The notes below the pieces were generated by a model. It had not been told where the DNA came from and did no database searches. It saw nothing but the letters and a program-made list of their open reading frames with translations. A stretch of 64,000 nucleotides of DNA, from positions 1 through 64,000 of the forward strand of contig CAYGSN010000003.1 in NCBI GenBank assembly GCA_964352675.1, read 5' to 3'. Below, in pieces: positions 19,061-27,763 of this stretch (position 1 is its first letter; every line of letters begins with the position of its first letter). This DNA is from CAYGSN01 sp964352675. Lineage in GTDB: Bacteria; Pseudomonadota; Alphaproteobacteria; Micavibrionales; Micavibrionaceae. Position numbers and translations under genes: made by a program.

Positions 19061-19763
19061 TCCCCACACTCAAGAATTATCACGTTTTTACGGGCGGCGC
19101 ATCGGTCGCCCGTTAAGCACGTCCCGGAAAAAGATGCTGGACAATGTCCTGCCTGAGCTGGCGATTGCACAGAACCATCTCACTGAAAACGGCGCCCTGC
19201 CGCCGCAAATCCTGTTTGATAAGAACTATAAACGCTTCACACTCGAAATAGGCTTTGGTGATGGCGGCCATTTGCATGCGCTGATGCAGCGTGAGCCTGA
19301 GACAGGATTTCTAGGCGTTGAGCCGTTCACCAATGGCATGGCGGCCTTTCTGAAATCCATTGAAAGCATGGCGCAGCACAATGTGCGTCTCCTCATGGAA
19401 GACGCGATGATTCTTGTGCGCTCCCTCGCACCGGAATGCCTGAATGAAATTTATATCCTCAACCCCGATCCCTGGCACAAAAAACGCCACCACAAGCGGC
19501 GTATCGTAAACCCGGACAATCTGGAGCATTTTGCGCGTATATTAAAGCCCGGCGGCGCATTAACCATGAGTACGGATGTGCCGGACCTGGGCGAATGGAT
19601 GGTGACGCACAGCATGAATCATCCAGAATTTGAGTGGACGGCGGAATGCGCGCAAGACTGGCAAAACCCGCCTGCGGGATGGATCACCACAACCTATGAA
19701 ACCAAACAGGCCAAGGGCGCGGATAAAATGGTTTATTTGCTCTTCAGAAAAAAAGCCAAATAA
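19035..19763 (+). CDS. trmB: tRNA (guanine-N7-)-methyltransferase
   Basis: 242 residues from the ATG at 19035, inside the metK end; earlier in-frame starts lie deeper in metK. Motifs of TrmB: FYGRRIGRPLS at the N-terminus, SAM-binding LEIGFGDGGHLHAL near residue 75 and the post-motif IYILNPDPWHKKRHHKRR near 150. It forms m7G46 in tRNA. The metK-trmB-rimP order is typical of alphaproteobacteria. Confidence 0.95.
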   Translation: MSSKKSSANPHTQELSRFYGRRIGRPLSTSRKKMLDNVLPELAIAQNHLTENGALPPQILFDKNYKRFTLEIGFGDGGHLHALMQREPETGFLGVEPFTNGMAAFLKSIESMAQHNVRLLMEDAMILVRSLAPECLNEIYILNPDPWHKKRHHKRRIVNPDNLEHFARILKPGGALTMSTDVPDLGEWMVTHSMNHPEFEWTAECAQDWQNPPAGWITTTYETKQAKGADKMVYLLFRKKAK

Positions 19764-19829
19764 AGCTTGAAGTTTTTTGGTACACCCCCTATATTCCGTT
19801 CTGTTCCATTAAATCGTGAATGATTTTTT

Positions 19830-19855
19830 GGTGGGCTCCAAAAGCGGAACCCGCC
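19830..19855 (+). promoter_or_regulatory. Leader hairpin upstream of rimP
   Basis: GGTGGG (19830-19835) pairs with CCCGCC (19850-19855), with an inner TCC/GGA helix and the loop AAAAGC. The structure lies 30 bases before the rimP start in the trmB-rimP gap and is followed by CATTTGGGC rather than a U-run. Ribosome-maturation operons often carry leader RNAs. This could be a leader structure or a processing site; no class is assigned. Confidence 0.45.
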
Positions 19856-19885
19856 CATTTGGGCTTAAGAATTTGGTTAAGGGTT

Positions 19886-20383
19886 ATGAAGAAAACACCT
19901 CTGGAAAAAAAGATTTTTGATTTGGCCACTCCTCTGGCAGATGATATGGGGCTTGCTATCGTGCAAGTGAAAGCCAGCGGGGCCGATGGCGGCCAGACCG
20001 TGCAAATTATGGCGGAAAATCCGCAGACACGCCGCCTTGGCATTGATGATTGTGCTGCACTAAGCCGCGCGATTTCCGCAGCTATGGATGTGGAAGACCT
20101 GATCAGCGGCGCTTACAAGCTGGAAGTCAGTTCGCCAGGCATTGACCGCCCTCTCACCCGGCTGCAGGATTTTGTGGATTACGAAGGATTTGAAGCCAAG
20201 CTGGAAACCTCCATCCCCAATGAGGCGGGGCAAAAGCGATTTCGTGGGTTCCTTAAAGGCTTGAAGGATGAAAACATCCTGATTAATACCGATCAGGGCG
20301 AGGCGGAGGTGCCTTTTCATGGGCTCAGCAAAGCCAAACTGGTTTTAACAGATGATTTAATTAAACGAACAGCAAATATTTAA
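19886..20383 (+). CDS. rimP: Ribosome maturation factor RimP
   Basis: 165 residues from the ATG at 19886 (AAGGGTT upstream); the frame is open 22 codons further but those residues are not family-like. RimP helps assemble the 30S subunit. Recognisable blocks are GLAIVQVKASG, the central DDCAALSRAISAAMDVED and SSPGIDRPLTRLQDF, and a C-terminal beta-barrel ending KAKLVLTDDLIKR. It precedes nusA as usual. Confidence 0.95.
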   Translation: MKKTPLEKKIFDLATPLADDMGLAIVQVKASGADGGQTVQIMAENPQTRRLGIDDCAALSRAISAAMDVEDLISGAYKLEVSSPGIDRPLTRLQDFVDYEGFEAKLETSIPNEAGQKRFRGFLKGLKDENILINTDQGEAEVPFHGLSKAKLVLTDDLIKRTANI

Positions 20384-20402
20384 AACGTAGGAGAAAAGAA
20401 AA

Positions 20403-21992
20403 ATGGAAATTTTACAAGTTGCTGACAATGTAGCGCGTGAGAAAAATATCGACCGCAGTATCGTCATCGAGGCCATGGAGGAAGCTATTCAGAAAGCCGG
20501 ACGCTCCAAATACGGGCATGACCAGGATATCCGCGCGAATATCGACCGCAAGACAGGAGAAATTACTCTGAAACGTTTTCGCGAAGTTCTGGAAGACGGC
20601 GCAGAAATTGAAAATGAAGTCGCGCAGATGACATTGACAGACGCCAAGAAAATCAAAGCGGACGCCGAAATCGGAGAGTTCCTGATCGACGATCTGCCGC
20701 CGCTGGACTTCGGCCGGATTGCCGCGATGACCGCCAAGCAGGTTATCATGCAAAAAGTTCGTGAAGCCGAGCGCGCCCGTCAATACGAGGAATTCAAAGA
20801 CCGCGTGGGCGAGATCATCAACGGTGTGGTCAAGCGTGTTGAATACGGCAACGCCACCGTGGATATCCAGGGACGTGCCGAAGCCCTGCTGCGCCGGGAT
20901 GAAAGTATTCCGCGCGAGCACCTGAAGAACGGCGACCGTGTGCGCGCGATTATCTATGAGGTCCGCGAAGAAATTCGTGGTCCACAAATTTTCTTGTCCC
21001 GGACGCATCCTGAGTTCATGGCAAAATTGTTTATGCAGGAAGTACCGGAAATCTATGACGGTGTAATTGAAATCAAGGCTGTGGCCCGTGACCCGGGCAG
21101 CCGCGCCAAAATTGCTGTTTACACCAATGAGGGCTCTATCGATCCTGTCGGCGCGTGTGTTGGTATGCGCGGAAGCCGTGTTCAGGCCGTTGTCAACGAG
21201 CTGGGCGGTGAGAAGATCGATATCGTGCCATGGTCAGAAGATCTGGGTGGGTTCATTGTTAATGCTTTGCAGCCCGCTGCGGTGGTCAAAGTGATCCTGG
21301 ATGAAGACAACAAGCGTATGGATGTGGTTGTGCCGGATGACCAACTCAGCCTGGCGATCGGACGCCGTGGACAAAACGTCCGTCTGGCCTCTATGCTGTG
21401 CGGCTGGGATATCGACATCATGACGGAGGCTGAAGAGTCCGAACGCCGTGCGGAAGAGTTCAAGGTTCGTTCTACATTGTTTATGGAAGCCCTGGATGTT
21501 GATGACGTGATTGCGCATCTTCTTGTTGCCGAAGGATTCTCAAGTGTTGAAGAGATTGTTGAATCCTCGATTGACGAACTCAACCAGATTGAAGGTTTTG
21601 AGGAAGAAGTCTCTATCGAGCTGCAAAATCGTGCTGCCGCTTATCTGGAAATCAAGCAGAAAGAGCTGGAGTCCAAGCAGGCAGATTTGAATTTGCAGGA
21701 CGACCTGATTACATTTGAGGGGTTGAACCCCGGGCACATTCTGAAGCTGGGGGAACAAGGCATCAAAACACTGGACGATCTGGCAGATCTGGCCGGCGAT
21801 GAACTGGTAGAAATGCTGGGTAACGACCAAATCACCGGAAAACAGGCCAATGAAGTGATTATGGCGGCCCGTGCCCACTGGTTTGAAGGCGAAGAAGAGC
21901 CAGAAGCAGAAGCGGAAGGTTCCGATAATGCCAAAGTCGCGTTGCAAGCGGATAGCGAGAGCGAAGAGTCGCAGCAGGCAAAAAGCGCCTAG
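20403..21992 (+). CDS. nusA: Transcription termination/antitermination factor NusA
   Basis: 529 residues, ATG after TAGGAGAAAAG. Domain order: RNA-polymerase-binding N-terminal domain (to about 130), S1 (about 135-200), two KH domains (MRGSRVQAVVNELGGEKIDI; QLSLAIGRRGQNVRLASML), then two helix-hairpin-helix acidic repeats. The last 40 residues are acidic low complexity. NusA controls pausing, termination and rRNA antitermination. Confidence 0.97.
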   Translation: MEILQVADNVAREKNIDRSIVIEAMEEAIQKAGRSKYGHDQDIRANIDRKTGEITLKRFREVLEDGAEIENEVAQMTLTDAKKIKADAEIGEFLIDDLPPLDFGRIAAMTAKQVIMQKVREAERARQYEEFKDRVGEIINGVVKRVEYGNATVDIQGRAEALLRRDESIPREHLKNGDRVRAIIYEVREEIRGPQIFLSRTHPEFMAKLFMQEVPEIYDGVIEIKAVARDPGSRAKIAVYTNEGSIDPVGACVGMRGSRVQAVVNELGGEKIDIVPWSEDLGGFIVNALQPAAVVKVILDEDNKRMDVVVPDDQLSLAIGRRGQNVRLASMLCGWDIDIMTEAEESERRAEEFKVRSTLFMEALDVDDVIAHLLVAEGFSSVEEIVESSIDELNQIEGFEEEVSIELQNRAAAYLEIKQKELESKQADLNLQDDLITFEGLNPGHILKLGEQGIKTLDDLADLAGDELVEMLGNDQITGKQANEVIMAARAHWFEGEEEPEAEAEGSDNAKVALQADSESEESQQAKSA

Positions 21993-22032
21993 CTGACAGG
22001 CACAAAAATATAAGGAAATCATTGGCCAGAGG

Positions 22033-22066
22033 GTGTAAGGCTGTGTTATACACATAAGCCTTACGC
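22033..22066 (+). promoter_or_regulatory. Strong hairpin between nusA and infB
   Basis: GTAAGGCT (22035-22042) pairs with AGCCTTAC (22057-22064), extended by one G-U and one G-C pair outside and by GTGT/ACAC inside with loop TAT. It lies in the 106-base nusA-infB gap, where many bacteria carry ylxR. No U-run follows, so it is more likely an RNA processing or leader structure than a terminator. Confidence 0.5.
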
Positions 22067-22098
22067 ACTTTGAATGTGTAAAAGAATCTGGATAAAGA

Positions 22099-24570
22099 AT
22101 GAGCGAAGCAAAAGATAAAGAAAAGCCGAATGATAAAGGCGCCGACAAAAAGGAAGACAAGCCTGGCAAGAAGCTGAGCCTGTCCGGCGGAACTTTAAGT
22201 CTGAAAAGTGGCGCAGGAGCAAACGTACGAAAAAGCGCAGGCTCAGGTGCAGGCGTGTCCGTTGAAGTGCGCAGAAGCAAGCGCACAACATCGATTTCTG
22301 GATCTCCCTCCTCCCCTCAGGCAAAAACATCTGATGAAGCACAACTGACCGATCAGGAACGTGAATCTCGCATTCGCGCTCTGAAAGAGGCCTCCGGTGA
22401 CAGTGATAAGCGCCGCACCTCGCTTCCAAAACGCCAAATTGTGGCCAGACCAAAGCCGAAGCCAGCCGAAGAAACCAAAGAAGATCCGCAGGATATTGCA
22501 GCCTTACAAAGTGCCGACCCTGAATCCGGCAAGCGCACAATTAAAGACCATGAGGGCAAAAAAGATAAATTTGGCGAAAGCGAAGACAGTGAAAGTTATC
22601 GCGATCGCTTGAAAAAAGCAGCCGCAAAAGCTCCACCAAAACGCCCAGGAGACCGCCGTGGTGGTCGCATTACAGTTACACAGGCGCTGAGTGGTGACTA
22701 TGAACGCGACCGCGGTCCATCCCTGGCGGCCCAGAAGCGTGCCCGTGAAAAAGCGCGCATGGCGGCCCAACTGGCCAATGAACCTTCGAAAAAAATTGTA
22801 CGGGAAGTTGTAATCCCGGAGGTCATTACAGTAGCCGAGTTAGCCAACCGTATGGCCGAACCCGGCGCAGAAGTGGTAAAGACCCTGATGAAGCTGGGCG
22901 TCATGGCCACAGTGACACAGAGCATCGATGCTGATACGGCAGAACTCGTGATTGATGAATTCGGCCACAAGGTCAAGCGCGTCACAGATGCGGATGTTGA
23001 AATTGGTTTGGAAGGCACGGATGATGCCGAAGAAAACCTGCTGCCGCGCCCACCCGTTGTAACGATTATGGGGCATGTCGATCATGGGAAGACCTCCTTG
23101 CTTGATGCACTACGCGAAACTGATGTGGTTTCAGGCGAAGCCGGCGGAATTACCCAGCATATCGGTGCTTACCAGGTAACAATGTCTTCCGGCGATAAAA
23201 TCACCTTCCTGGATACTCCGGGCCACGCTGCCTTTACAGAGATGCGTGCGCGCGGTGCGAATGTAACCGATATCGTCGTCATTGTAGTTTCCGCCACCGA
23301 TAGCGTTATGCCGCAAACGATTGAGGCCATCAGCCATGCCAAAGCGGCGAATGTTCCGATTATTATTGCGATCAATAAAATGGATTTGCCCGATGCCGAT
23401 GCAAAACGGGTTAAAACCGAACTTCTTCAATATGAAGTGGTTGTTGAAGAAATGGGCGGTGATGTTCAAACAGTTGAGATTTCCGCTCTTAAGAAAATGA
23501 ATCTAGACAAGCTCGAAGAAGCAATATTGCTCCAAGCCGAAGTCCTCGAACTTAAGGCAAACCCGGAGAGAGAAGCGCATGGCTTTGTTGTTGAATCCAA
23601 ACTGGAAAAAGGACGCGGCTCTGTTGCCACCGTTCTGATCCAAAAGGGAACACTACGCATCGGTGATATTTTTGTTATCGGCGCGGAGTATGGGAAAGTC
23701 CGCGCACTTATTAACGATCACGGCAAAAACATTGAGCACGCCATTCCCGGCGAACCGGTTGAGGTTCTGGGTCTGAACGGCTCCCCTCTGGCCGGAGACA
23801 TCCTGACTGTGGTTCAGGATGAATCCAAAGCCCGTGAAATCAGCGCGTACCGCCAGCGAAAATTCAAAGACAGCAAAGCTGCTATGGCTATGAAAGGCCG
23901 TACCACGATTGACGACATTATCCTGCAGCGTGAAATGGGCGAACAGACAACCTTGCCGGTTATTATCAAAGCGGATGTTCATGGTTCAATCGAGGCCATT
24001 ATGGGCTCCTTCGAGAAGATGGGACAGGAAAATGCGGATGTACAGGTTCAAGTCCTGCATTTTGGAACAGGCGGGATCACAGAATCCGATGTAACGCTGG
24101 CGCGCGCTTCCAAAGGTGTTATCGTTGGCTTTAATGTCCGCGCCAATGCCCAGGCCCGCGAACTGGCGCAGCAGGATGGTGTCGACATCCGTTACTATAA
24201 TGTTATCTACGATGTTATCGATGATGCGAAAGCCATCCTGACGGGCATGCTCAAACCGACAGAGCGTGAGGAATATCTCGGCCAGGCAGAAATTCTTCAG
24301 GTCTTTAACATCACCAAAGTTGGAAAGATTGCCGGCTGTAAAGTTACCCTCGGTATGGTCAAGCGTGGTTCGAAGGTCCGCCTTCTGCGCGATGACGTGG
24401 TTATTCTGGATGGTGGTACGCTTAAAACTCTCAAGCGCCATCAGGACGAAGTCAAAGAAGTCAAAGAAGGAACCGAATGCGGTATGGCCTTTGAGAACTA
24501 TGACGATATCAAAGAAGGCGACATCATAGAGTGCTACGAAATCATTGAGGAAGCCCGCGAGGTTCAGTAA
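22099..24570 (+). CDS. infB: Translation initiation factor IF-2
   Basis: 823 residues. A charged, low-complexity N-terminal region (to about 235) leads into the IF2_N motif (VIPEVITVAELANRMAE), then the GTPase: GHVDHGKTSLLDALRE near 330, DTPGHAAFTEM near 375, NKMDLPDAD near 430, followed by domains II-IV. IF-2 positions fMet-tRNA on the 30S subunit and promotes subunit joining. The stop overlaps the rbfA start by one base (TAATG). Confidence 0.97.
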   Translation: MSEAKDKEKPNDKGADKKEDKPGKKLSLSGGTLSLKSGAGANVRKSAGSGAGVSVEVRRSKRTTSISGSPSSPQAKTSDEAQLTDQERESRIRALKEASGDSDKRRTSLPKRQIVARPKPKPAEETKEDPQDIAALQSADPESGKRTIKDHEGKKDKFGESEDSESYRDRLKKAAAKAPPKRPGDRRGGRITVTQALSGDYERDRGPSLAAQKRAREKARMAAQLANEPSKKIVREVVIPEVITVAELANRMAEPGAEVVKTLMKLGVMATVTQSIDADTAELVIDEFGHKVKRVTDADVEIGLEGTDDAEENLLPRPPVVTIMGHVDHGKTSLLDALRETDVVSGEAGGITQHIGAYQVTMSSGDKITFLDTPGHAAFTEMRARGANVTDIVVIVVSATDSVMPQTIEAISHAKAANVPIIIAINKMDLPDADAKRVKTELLQYEVVVEEMGGDVQTVEISALKKMNLDKLEEAILLQAEVLELKANPEREAHGFVVESKLEKGRGSVATVLIQKGTLRIGDIFVIGAEYGKVRALINDHGKNIEHAIPGEPVEVLGLNGSPLAGDILTVVQDESKAREISAYRQRKFKDSKAAMAMKGRTTIDDIILQREMGEQTTLPVIIKADVHGSIEAIMGSFEKMGQENADVQVQVLHFGTGGITESDVTLARASKGVIVGFNVRANAQARELAQQDGVDIRYYNVIYDVIDDAKAILTGMLKPTEREEYLGQAEILQVFNITKVGKIAGCKVTLGMVKRGSKVRLLRDDVVILDGGTLKTLKRHQDEVKEVKEGTECGMAFENYDDIKEGDIIECYEIIEEAREVQ

Positions 24571-24956
24571 TGAAACGCCGCGCGACCTCATCAGAACCAT
24601 CTCAGCGCCAGCTGCGCGTCGGCGAACAACTCCGCCACATCGTTGCTGAATGCCTGCAGCGCGGGCATTTTCACCATGAAATTCTACTCTCTGCCAAAGG
24701 AATTACCGTCACGGAAGTGCGCTGCTCTCCCGATCTGAGAAATGCTACGGCGTATGTCATGTCACTTGGCGGATCCAATATGGATGAAATCCTCCCTGCC
24801 CTGAATGATGAGGCCCGGTATTTTCAAAAAGAAATCAACCGCAATTCAAACCTGAAGTTCACGCCTCGCCTTCGATTCAAGGCAGATGAAAGTTTTGATG
24901 AGGCGCAGCGCATCGACCAACTTCTCAAAAGCGTACATATCCCGGAAGACGAATAA
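24570..24956 (+). CDS. rbfA: 30S ribosome-binding factor RbfA
   Basis: 128 residues. It is a KH-like cold-shock factor that helps mature 16S rRNA. Typical blocks are QRQLRVGEQLRHIVAECL, ITVTEVRCSPDLRNATAYV and the C-terminal LRFKADESFDEAQRIDQLL. Its start and stop each share one base with infB and truB (TAATG), a tight translational coupling. Confidence 0.95.
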   Translation: MKRRATSSEPSQRQLRVGEQLRHIVAECLQRGHFHHEILLSAKGITVTEVRCSPDLRNATAYVMSLGGSNMDEILPALNDEARYFQKEINRNSNLKFTPRLRFKADESFDEAQRIDQLLKSVHIPEDE

Positions 24957-25891
24957 TGGCCCGCAAACGCAAAGGCGACAAAATTGACGGATGGATCAAT
25001 CTGGACAAGCCTGTGGGGCTTAGCTCCACCCAGGCCATGGCCAAGGTGCGCCGCGCGCTCAATGCCCAAAAAGCGGGGCATGCCGGTACGCTTGATCCGC
25101 TGGCCACCGGAGTCCTGCCGATTGCACTGGGTGAGGCGACCAAAACAATTCCCTATATTCAGGACGGCGTGAAGACGTACAGCTTCACTATTACATGGGG
25201 GGAGCAGCGCGATACGGACGATGCGGAAGGCGATATCATCGCCACGTCCGATATCCGCCCGACAAAGGAGCAGATCAAGGCTGCCCTGACCGACTTTATT
25301 GGCGAAACAGAACAAACCCCGCCGCGCTTTTCGGCCATAAAAATTAACGGTCAGCGTGCCTATGACCTGGCGCGGGGCGGCGAAGATTTTGAGATAAGGT
25401 CTCGGATTGTTTATATCAAAACCCTAGAGCTCCTCAGCACGACGGAACACACCGCCACTTTAATCATGAATTGTGGCAAGGGCACATATGTCCGCTCTCT
25501 GGCCCGGGATCTGGCGGAAAAACTGGGAACTTGCGGTTATATCTCCGCCCTTCGACGCGAAGCCGTTGGCCCGTTTCAGGCCAAAAACGCAATTTTACTG
25601 GACAAATTGCAGGAAATGGGCAATAGTGCCGCCCTTGATGAGGCTTTACTTCCTTTAGGCAGCGCGCTGGACGACATCCTGGCTCTGCCGGTTAAAGCAC
25701 CGGAAGCCGCCTTATTGAGAAACGGACAGGAACTGGCTTTTATCTCCAGACCCGATTTTGAGCGTTTATCAAAGGCCGGGATTGATACGGAGGAGCCGCA
25801 GGAAGCCCTGGCAACCCTTGAAAGCAAACCAGTCGCTCTGGTTAATGTTCAGGGCCCAAAAATCCGTCCCGTCCGCGTGTTTAATTTGTAA
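24956..25891 (+). CDS. truB: tRNA pseudouridine(55) synthase
   Basis: 311 residues. It makes pseudouridine 55 in the T-loop of tRNA. Motif I GWINLDKPVGLSS opens the protein and the catalytic aspartate is in HAGTLDPLATGVLPIALG near residue 45. YDLARGGEDFEI and GTYVRSLARDLAEKLG match the rest of the family, with a short C-terminal domain. It follows rbfA as usual. Confidence 0.96.
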   Translation: MARKRKGDKIDGWINLDKPVGLSSTQAMAKVRRALNAQKAGHAGTLDPLATGVLPIALGEATKTIPYIQDGVKTYSFTITWGEQRDTDDAEGDIIATSDIRPTKEQIKAALTDFIGETEQTPPRFSAIKINGQRAYDLARGGEDFEIRSRIVYIKTLELLSTTEHTATLIMNCGKGTYVRSLARDLAEKLGTCGYISALRREAVGPFQAKNAILLDKLQEMGNSAALDEALLPLGSALDDILALPVKAPEAALLRNGQELAFISRPDFERLSKAGIDTEEPQEALATLESKPVALVNVQGPKIRPVRVFNL

Positions 25892-25911
25892 AACGATCAA
25901 AGGAGAAAACG

Positions 25912-26187
25912 ATGTCGAGTAAAAATGCTGCAGCAACAAAGCAGGAAACGATTGAGAAATACGCCACCAAAAAGGGCGACACAGGCTCACCGCAGGTTCA
26001 GGTGGCCATTCTGACAAGCCGCATCAACGAGCTGTCCGAGCACATGCAGACCCACAAGAAAGATCTGCACTCCCGCCGTGGCCTGCTGGCCATGGTCGGC
26101 AAGCGCCGTAAATTGCTGGATTACCTGAAGCGCAAAGATGAAGGGGCCTATCAAGCCCTTATCGAAGCACTTGGCATCCGCCGTTAA
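25912..26187 (+). CDS. rpsO: 30S ribosomal protein S15
   Basis: 91 residues after a strong AAAGGAG. The four-helix S15 sequence is complete (TGSPQVQVAILTSRINELSEH; HSRRGLLAMVGKRRKLLDYL). S15 binds the 16S central domain early in assembly. In most Proteobacteria pnp follows directly; here pnp is 2.4 kb away and three other genes lie between. Confidence 0.98.
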   Translation: MSSKNAAATKQETIEKYATKKGDTGSPQVQVAILTSRINELSEHMQTHKKDLHSRRGLLAMVGKRRKLLDYLKRKDEGAYQALIEALGIRR

Positions 26188-26211
26188 AAGCTTTATCTGC
26201 AAAAGACAGAC

Positions 26212-26240
26212 AAAAGCCGCTTCACTTAGCGGCTTTTTTT
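26212..26240 (+). terminator. Rho-independent terminator after rpsO
   Basis: AAAAGCCGC and GCGGCTTTT pair around TTCACTTA and run into seven or more Ts. It lies 24 bases after the rpsO stop and closes the long metK-to-rpsO run. This is the clearest terminator in the window on the plus strand. Confidence 0.9.
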
Positions 26241-26300
26241 ATGGAACCAATTCTATGGCTGCGGCATTGGCAGGACTGTAAACATTAAAAAGGAAACACC

Positions 26301-26534
26301 ATGAATAAGAATGCAAAAATTGTTGTTGGAGTCCTGGTTGCTTTTGTCGTTGTTCTGCTCGGTTTTGTCGTGTTGACCACGCCCGATACGCGCAACACAG
26401 GCGAGAAAATCGGTGATGCCGTCGAGCAGCTGGACGAAGGCGTGGATGATGCCGCGCGCGAGCTGGAAGATCGTACACCGGCCGAACGCATAGGCGATGA
26501 AATCGAGGATGCAACGGACGGCAACCGGGAGTAA
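26301..26534 (+). CDS. Small membrane-anchored acidic protein
   Basis: 77 residues, ATG after AAAAAGGAAACACC. One N-terminal membrane helix (IVVGVLVAFVVVLLGFVVL) is followed by an acidic amphipathic tail with a repeated GD-x-(V/I)-E pattern (EKIGDAVEQLDEGVDD; ERIGDEIEDATDG). It has no lipobox. The layout resembles YtxH-like or entericidin-like stress peptides, but no family is certain. It is convergent with dapD. Confidence 0.7.
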   Translation: MNKNAKIVVGVLVAFVVVLLGFVVLTTPDTRNTGEKIGDAVEQLDEGVDDAARELEDRTPAERIGDEIEDATDGNRE

Positions 26535-26553
26535 TTATCAAAAAAGCGAAGCT

Positions 26554-27759
26554 CTAATGCAGATCTTCGTTTAATTTAATCTCATACGAACTGCGGAAGG
26601 CCTCAAGCACGCCAGTCGTGCTATTGACGCGGAAATGCAGGCCATTCAAGCCGGACAGATCAACCGCTTTATACAGCCCGTCCTTGCTCTCGGCCGGGAC
26701 TTTGTCGTTGACCTCAGACAGCGCCTTAAGCTGTTCCGGCTTAATACTCACCTTTGATCCGGCCAATACCGTTACGCCCGCATCAATGATGCAGCCATCG
26801 CCCAGCGGAATGCCGCAGACCGAGTTCGCGCCTAGCAACCCGCCGCCGCCAATGCCGATCGGCGTGGTGTTACCGCCGCTGAGCACGCCAAGAATGGATG
26901 CGCCGCCGCCGATATCCGTGCCCGCCCCGACAACCACGGAGCTGGACACGCGCCCCTCCACCATCACGGGGCCGAGCGTTCCGGCGTTAAAGTTGATATA
27001 GCTCGCCCCCGGCATAACAGTTGTGCCCGGCGCCAGATGCGCGCCGATGCGCACCTTACCGCCATCAATGATGCGTGTATTATCCGCCGGGATCACATGG
27101 TGCAAAAAGCGCGGCAGCTTATCAACATAATCAATATGCGGATATTCGCCATAGAATTGCAGCGCCGCCTTGTGTTTACGCAAATATTCAAGCTCAACCG
27201 GGTAATTTCCAACCCAGGCCACATTCGGCAACACACCAAACACGCCGTCAAAATTCACCTCGCGCGGCTTCACATGCCCTTCGGACATGGCGATCAGCTT
27301 CAGATAGGCGCTCTCAACAGATGCAACAGCTTCGTCCTTAAACAGAACAACGAGCTTAAACTGCTCCTCATCAACCTCTTCCGTGATATCCAGCATGTGC
27401 TTAACCACATTCACGTTGGCATGATTGTCCAGATCATCCATATAGGGTGCAAAAATCGCCGCGGCCGCCTCAATGGCTGCACGCGGAATAGTGACAACAA
27501 GCTCCGCGCCCTTACCGATATCGCCTTCGGATATAACGCCAGCGTTCAGCAGCACCGCCATAAACACCGCATAGCTGCCGTAATTTGACTGCCAATTCAC
27601 AACCGGAATAGAGGCGCCAATGACTTTATCCGTATTCAACTGGCCATACTCAACACTGGCCACACCAAAGGCCAGCGGCTCACTCCACCAGCTTTGCGCC
27701 TTCTGCTCGGCTACAAAGGCCTTGAATTCATCCTGGGTTTTTAATTCTGTGATACTCAT
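26554..27759 (-). CDS. dapD: Tetrahydrodipicolinate N-succinyltransferase, long gamma-type
   Basis: 401 residues, ATG with GAAGGA upstream. It succinylates tetrahydrodipicolinate in the lysine/meso-diaminopimelate pathway. The C-terminal half is a left-handed beta-helix of hexapeptide repeats (FNAGTLGPVMVEGRVSSSVVV region, SGGNTTPIGIGGGGLLGANS, GIPLGDGCIIDAG). The middle carries LPNVAWVGNYPVE. The sequence resembles my recall of Pseudomonas DapD (about 340 residues) rather than the roughly 280-residue enzyme usual in alphaproteobacteria. It lies five bases downstream of gpmA, probably in one transcript. Confidence 0.85.
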   Translation of the reverse strand: MSITELKTQDEFKAFVAEQKAQSWWSEPLAFGVASVEYGQLNTDKVIGASIPVVNWQSNYGSYAVFMAVLLNAGVISEGDIGKGAELVVTIPRAAIEAAAAIFAPYMDDLDNHANVNVVKHMLDITEEVDEEQFKLVVLFKDEAVASVESAYLKLIAMSEGHVKPREVNFDGVFGVLPNVAWVGNYPVELEYLRKHKAALQFYGEYPHIDYVDKLPRFLHHVIPADNTRIIDGGKVRIGAHLAPGTTVMPGASYINFNAGTLGPVMVEGRVSSSVVVGAGTDIGGGASILGVLSGGNTTPIGIGGGGLLGANSVCGIPLGDGCIIDAGVTVLAGSKVSIKPEQLKALSEVNDKVPAESKDGLYKAVDLSGLNGLHFRVNSTTGVLEAFRSSYEIKLNEDLH

Positions 27760-27763
27760 TTAT

